Shown here: positions 5,462-7,647 of the stretch, in pieces
Position numbering within the stretch: the first letter of the stretch is position 1
Layout: each line of letters opens with the position of its first letter
Source: Flavobacterium sp.
Lineage (GTDB): Bacteria; Bacteroidota; Bacteroidia; Flavobacteriales; Flavobacteriaceae
Direction of reading: 5' to 3'
DNA length: 7,647 bases
NCBI RefSeq assembly: GCF_003525665.1
Contig: NZ_DQDX01000086.1
Coordinates: forward strand, 1 to 7,647
Position numbers and translations under genes: made by a program
The notes under the pieces: generated by a model
What the model saw: the letters and a program-made list of their open reading frames with translations, nothing else
Told to the model about the DNA's origin: nothing
Database searches by the model: none

Positions 5462-6067
5462 ATGAAAAAAATAATTTTTATTGCTCTTGTTACTTTAATC
5501 TCTAATGTAACTTTTTCTCAAAAGAATAAAACTGTAACCAAAAAACCAGCTGCAACTTCAACGGCCAAAGGTGTTTTGGCAAAAGCTGATAATTTAGTTG
5601 CCGAAGTTAAAAGTGGAACTTTTCAACTAACGATTAACGAAAACGGAAAACCTAAAGATGCCATTACAATTAAAAATGTAGATGCTAAATTTGCTCCAAC
5701 CAATACTAAACTAACGGCTTTTAAAGCGAATGGCGCAGCATTGTATTTACTGACTTTTACAGAAAATAATATTCTTAAAACCGATTTGAAAACCGAGGAT
5801 ATGACTACTGTAACTTCAATTATTTATGAAATTCCAACTAAGAAACAAGTTTTTTCTAATACTCAAATGACCAATCACATTGTAGAAAAGGTATTTCTTG
5901 ATAAACTTAAAAATGCTTCAGAAACTCAAGAACGTATGCGACGAGAAGGTTTTGAGTTTACTCTAAATCCTGATGGATCGATTACTCAAAAGAATAAAAC
6001 ACAAGAAAACAAATGGATTTATGATGTTGCCAAAATGGAATATGTAGATGCCAAGAAGAAAAAATAA
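5462..6067 (+). CDS. Exported protein of unknown function, 201 aa
   Basis: I do not recognise a family. A Sec signal peptide is clear: MKK, a hydrophobic core at about 4-15, then V-T-F-S-Q with cleavage likely around residue 19-20. A Lys/Thr/Ala-rich linker follows (about 21-40). The body (about 45-150) alternates short beta-like stretches such as SGTFQLTINENG and ALYLLTFTEN with charged turns. The last 50 residues are highly charged and rich in Lys, Glu and Gln and end in four Lys. There is no lipobox Cys, no Cys at all in the mature part, and no T9SS-type C-terminal domain, so the product is probably a small soluble periplasmic protein. It stands alone between two terminators. The 5398-5461 leader shows no clean TAnnTTTG element; TATTTTG near 5420 is one base short of the spacing. 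Confidence 0.85.
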   Translation: MKKIIFIALVTLISNVTFSQKNKTVTKKPAATSTAKGVLAKADNLVAEVKSGTFQLTINENGKPKDAITIKNVDAKFAPTNTKLTAFKANGAALYLLTFTENNILKTDLKTEDMTTVTSIIYEIPTKKQVFSNTQMTNHIVEKVFLDKLKNASETQERMRREGFEFTLNPDGSITQKNKTQENKWIYDVAKMEYVDAKKKK

Positions 6068-6072
6068 AAACG

Positions 6073-6101
6073 AAAAACCGAGCTATTAACTCGGTTTTTT
6101 T
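6073..6101. terminator. Bidirectional intrinsic terminator between convergent genes
   Basis: AAAAACCGAG (6073-6082) pairs perfectly with CTCGGTTTTT (6090-6099) around a 7-nt loop. A five-A run on the left and a seven-T run (6095-6101) on the right give a T tract on each strand, so it can stop transcription from both sides. The stop codon of the minus-strand gene (TTA at 6100-6102) lies in the T run. The core AACCGAG/CTCGGTT is the same as in the dnaK terminator. Confidence 0.9.
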
Positions 6102-6336
6102 ATTTTCTATGTATCAAGAAATCTGAAATTTTGTCTAGCCATCTTAATTTACTTTTTACATTTTCAGTTGTACTTGAAGAATGTTTCAAACAAATACCAT
6201 CTAAATTTTCATTACTATCATTTGTAGAAAGAAAAATATTTTTCTGACATAAAGTACAAAAACGTACTTTTTCTTCTGTATTTAATTCCAACCAGTTTTC
6301 TCTACAAGATTTTGGCATTTCAGAATTTGATGTCAT
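6100..6336 (-). CDS. Small Cys-rich protein, probable zinc-binding, function unknown
   Basis: A 78-aa protein without signal peptide or membrane segment. It carries C11-x3-W15, then R25-F26-C27-x2-C30-x-K32, then C49-x2-H52. The order C-x3-W-x(9)-RFC-x2-C-x-K resembles a short motif found in many Bacteroidota proteins (typically C-x-x-N-W-D-x-M...GRFC-x2-C-x-K-x-V-x-D-F), which I read as a metal-binding knuckle; here the usual D-F after the second pair is replaced by I-F-L. The four Cys and His52 could hold one zinc, but this is inference. The ATG (6336-6334) shares one base with the stop of the cyclotransferase gene, forming TAATG, so it is the second gene of an operon and probably translated by re-initiation. 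It ends in the bidirectional terminator. Confidence 0.8.
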   Translation of the reverse strand: MTSNSEMPKSCRENWLELNTEEKVRFCTLCQKNIFLSTNDSNENLDGICLKHSSSTTENVKSKLRWLDKISDFLIHRK

Positions 6337-7403
6337 TATTGATTTATTTTTATCTCAAACATTTTATCCCAGTTTTTACCGGTAACAAAAATAGTTTTCG
6401 TTTTTGGGTTGTATGCAATTCCGTTAAATTCATCACTATCTGGATGTAATGTTATTTTTTTTCTCAAATCGGCCATATCAACAATTCCTTCAATTGAACC
6501 ATTTAATGGATTTATAATTGCAATTGCATTTTTAGTGTAAACATTTCCATAGATTTTTCCATCAATCCATTCTAGTTCATTTAATTGCTTAATTTTTGTT
6601 CCACCAGCATACACGTTTACATAATCTACTTCTTTTAAAGTTTCTGGATCTAGTTTATAAATTTTTTCAGAACCGTCTGATTGGTATAGGTTTTTACCAT
6701 CATTTGTTAAACCCCAACCTTCCATTTTCTTGAAATATTGAAACGTTTTTTCTTTCTTAAAAGTGTCAGCATTGTAAACATAACCTTCATTATTCAACCA
6801 AGTTAATTGATACACTTTGTTGTTTAAAATCGTAATTCCTTCACCAAAATAATCTTGTCCTAATTCTACTTTTTTATAAACTTCACCAGTTTTATAATTG
6901 GTTTTTCTAAGGCTTGAAATTCCTCGTAAACCAGTACCGTTTCCAGCACCATTTCCGGTTCCTTCATAAAGTGTGTCTCTGTAAAATTCTAAACCTTGCG
7001 TATAAGCTTTAATATCGTGAGGATAGGTATTCACGATTGTGTACTTCAATAATTTTGGTTCGGTTGCCGATACTACTTCAATTCTAGTAGAATCCATTTC
7101 GGTTGTTCCGTCATAATAAACTGCCGCTTTAATATTTTGGTAACCTAGTTTTTGATTTGTTAAATCGAATGAAAAAGCGCTTGTTCCGTTATTTGATCCA
7201 ACTCTTTTGTTGTTGATATTATAGACAACACTATCTACTTTTTGATTTTTTAAATTTAAAATTTCAAGCGAAATTTTATCGTTTACGGTGTATTGTGCCT
7301 TAATTTTATCTTCATTTATGCTAAAAAAATCTTCTTTTGTTCCGCCACAATTAGTAAGAACTAATCCTAATAAAATGAATGCTAATGCGTTATATTTTTT
7401 CAT
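6336..7403 (-). CDS. Glutaminyl-peptide cyclotransferase (glutamine cyclotransferase family), lipoprotein
   Basis: A 355-aa lipoprotein of the plant/bacterial glutamine cyclotransferase family (PF05096), which turns N-terminal Gln of peptides into pyroglutamate and has a five-bladed propeller fold. Residues 1-19 are a lipoprotein signal with lipobox L-T-N-C19, so it is probably anchored in the outer or inner membrane, facing the periplasm. Residues about 25-115 are an extra beta-rich domain, not part of the core enzyme. The propeller carries family motifs: YPHDIKAYTQGLEF (127-140) with LYEGTG (145-150), FGEGITILNNKVYQLTW (186-202), EGWGLTNDGKNLYQSDGS (228-245), LNELEWIDGKIYGNVY (274-289) and NGIAYNPKTKTIFVTGKNW (327-345). 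The open frame runs 31 codons further up to 7496, but that part would cover the divergent promoters and SRP RNA and has no signal peptide, so the start at 7403 is preferred. It precedes the small Cys-rich gene. Confidence 0.93.
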   Translation of the reverse strand: MKKYNALAFILLGLVLTNCGGTKEDFFSINEDKIKAQYTVNDKISLEILNLKNQKVDSVVYNINNKRVGSNNGTSAFSFDLTNQKLGYQNIKAAVYYDGTTEMDSTRIEVVSATEPKLLKYTIVNTYPHDIKAYTQGLEFYRDTLYEGTGNGAGNGTGLRGISSLRKTNYKTGEVYKKVELGQDYFGEGITILNNKVYQLTWLNNEGYVYNADTFKKEKTFQYFKKMEGWGLTNDGKNLYQSDGSEKIYKLDPETLKEVDYVNVYAGGTKIKQLNELEWIDGKIYGNVYTKNAIAIINPLNGSIEGIVDMADLRKKITLHPDSDEFNGIAYNPKTKTIFVTGKNWDKMFEIKINQ

Positions 7404-7429
7404 TGGTATTTGATTGAATTTTATATTCA

Positions 7430-7463
7430 CAAATGTATTATTTATGATGTTAATTTCTTGCAA
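7430..7463 (-). promoter_or_regulatory. Probable promoter of the cyclotransferase operon
   Basis: Read on the minus strand, TACATTTG (7437-7430) matches TAnnTTTG exactly and is preceded by TTG (7463-7461) with a 23-nt spacer, a little longer than the usual 19-21. It lies about 27 bp before the ATG at 7403. The TTG is one half of the palindrome TTGCAA (7458-7463); the other half is the -33 element of the SRP RNA promoter on the opposite strand. Confidence 0.5.
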
Positions 7464-7487
7464 AAATATAAAAAGATTGTATCTTTG
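7458..7487 (+). promoter_or_regulatory. Housekeeping promoter of the SRP RNA gene
   Basis: TTG (7458-7460), a spacer of exactly 19 nt, then TATCTTTG (7480-7487): a full match to the Bacteroidota TTG-N19-TAnnTTTG promoter. Transcription should start a few bases downstream, at about 7491-7493, which is where the terminal stem of the SRP RNA begins. Confidence 0.88.
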
Positions 7488-7490
7488 CAC

Positions 7491-7586
7491 CGGCAAGTCC
7501 TACACGACCAGCTCCTGCAGACTCCTCCAGGATGGGAACATAGCAAAGGTATGTGGTTGTAGCGGTGCGATGTAGGTCGCTTGCCA
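7491..7586 (+). ncRNA. ffs: Signal recognition particle RNA, small bacterial type (4.5S RNA)
   Basis: RNA of about 95 nt that, with Ffh, directs nascent membrane proteins to FtsY and the translocon. The ends pair: GGCAAG (7492-7497) with CTTGCC (7580-7585), then CCTACA (7499-7504) with TGTAGG (7571-7576). The tip holds the conserved Ffh-binding region: CAGG followed by GGGAAC, then TAGCA and AAGG (about 7527-7549), the Bacteroidota version of the CAGG...GGAAG...AGCA...GG motif of helix 8. There is no Alu domain, as in other small bacterial SRP RNAs. The match between the predicted transcription start and the first paired base supports the 5' end; seven T (7587-7593) directly after the terminal stem support the 3' end. 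The family assignment comes from memory of the consensus. Confidence 0.92.
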
Positions 7587-7593
7587 TTTTTTT

Positions 7594-7624
7594 ATTCCGA
7601 ACTTGTTTCGGAATCTTTTTTTTT
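7594..7624 (+). terminator. Hairpin with long T run after the SRP RNA
   Basis: ATTCCGAA (7594-7601) pairs perfectly with TTCGGAAT (7607-7614) around the loop CTTGT; one C and then nine T (7616-7624) follow. It is a good intrinsic terminator for ffs and also the first of two related palindromes. Confidence 0.83.
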
Positions 7625-7645
7625 AATCTGAACTCGTTTCAGATT
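7625..7645. repeat. Second palindrome of a tandem pair, related to the ffs terminator hairpin
   Basis: AATCTGAA (7625-7632) pairs perfectly with TTCAGATT (7638-7645) around the loop CTCGT. It shares GAACTyGTTTC with the hairpin at 7594-7614, and the stem differences are compensated on both sides. It resembles short palindromes repeated between genes in many Flavobacterium genomes, often used as terminators. The window ends 2 bases later, so any following T run or further copies cannot be seen. Confidence 0.68.
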
Positions 7646-7647
7646 CT

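Noticed and set aside
7404..7496. 31-codon N-terminal extension of the cyclotransferase reading frame
   Set aside because: It would cover both divergent promoters and enter the SRP RNA, and it would bury the lipoprotein signal peptide that begins at the Met codon at 7403.

Overview
The window is low-GC DNA from a member of the Bacteroidota, most likely Flavobacterium or a close relative. The signs are: promoters of the TTG-N19-TAnnTTTG type, no Shine-Dalgarno sequences but A/T-rich leaders before the starts, a small SRP RNA of the Bacteroidota kind, families such as DUF6095 that I associate with flavobacteria, and a rhodopsin paired with a carotene-cleaving enzyme. Nothing looks like an insertion sequence, prophage or CRISPR array; this is chromosomal core with a phototrophy locus.

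Layout. (1) 1-1379, plus strand: the 3' end of a probable murQ (cell-wall MurNAc-6-P recycling), then a 151-aa exported protein, a 75-aa DUF6095 membrane protein and a DUF1572/DinB-fold protein. They are packed with gaps of 35, 2 and -14 bp and probably form one operon. (2) 1380-1687: a gap of about 300 bp that holds a folded RNA/repeat element of about 143 nt, then four TGTCAG boxes and a good sigma-54 (RpoN) promoter placed to drive dnaK. (3) 1688-3565: dnaK, complete, with a terminator shared with the convergent neighbour. (4) 3620-5397: a light-energy locus. A Brp/Blh-type beta-carotene 15,15'-dioxygenase (minus strand) makes retinal, and a proteorhodopsin (plus strand) uses it. The two diverge from a 113-bp spacer that carries two identically spaced inverted repeats. 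(5) 5462-6067: an exported protein of unknown function, ended by a bidirectional terminator. (6) 6100-7403, minus strand: a lipoprotein glutamine cyclotransferase and a small Cys-rich protein, joined by a TAATG stop/start overlap. (7) 7458-7647: the SRP RNA gene (ffs) with a textbook promoter, diverging from the cyclotransferase gene, followed by two related hairpins.

The most coherent system is the retinal and proteorhodopsin pair. The pump carries the DTE triad of proton pumps, Met at the colour-tuning site (green), and Gly at the position that opens a window for a carotenoid antenna. The most interesting unexplained signals are regulatory: the duplicated operator between blh and the rhodopsin gene, and the sigma-54 promoter plus TGTCAG boxes in front of dnaK. 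I did not find a wholly new defence or mobile system.
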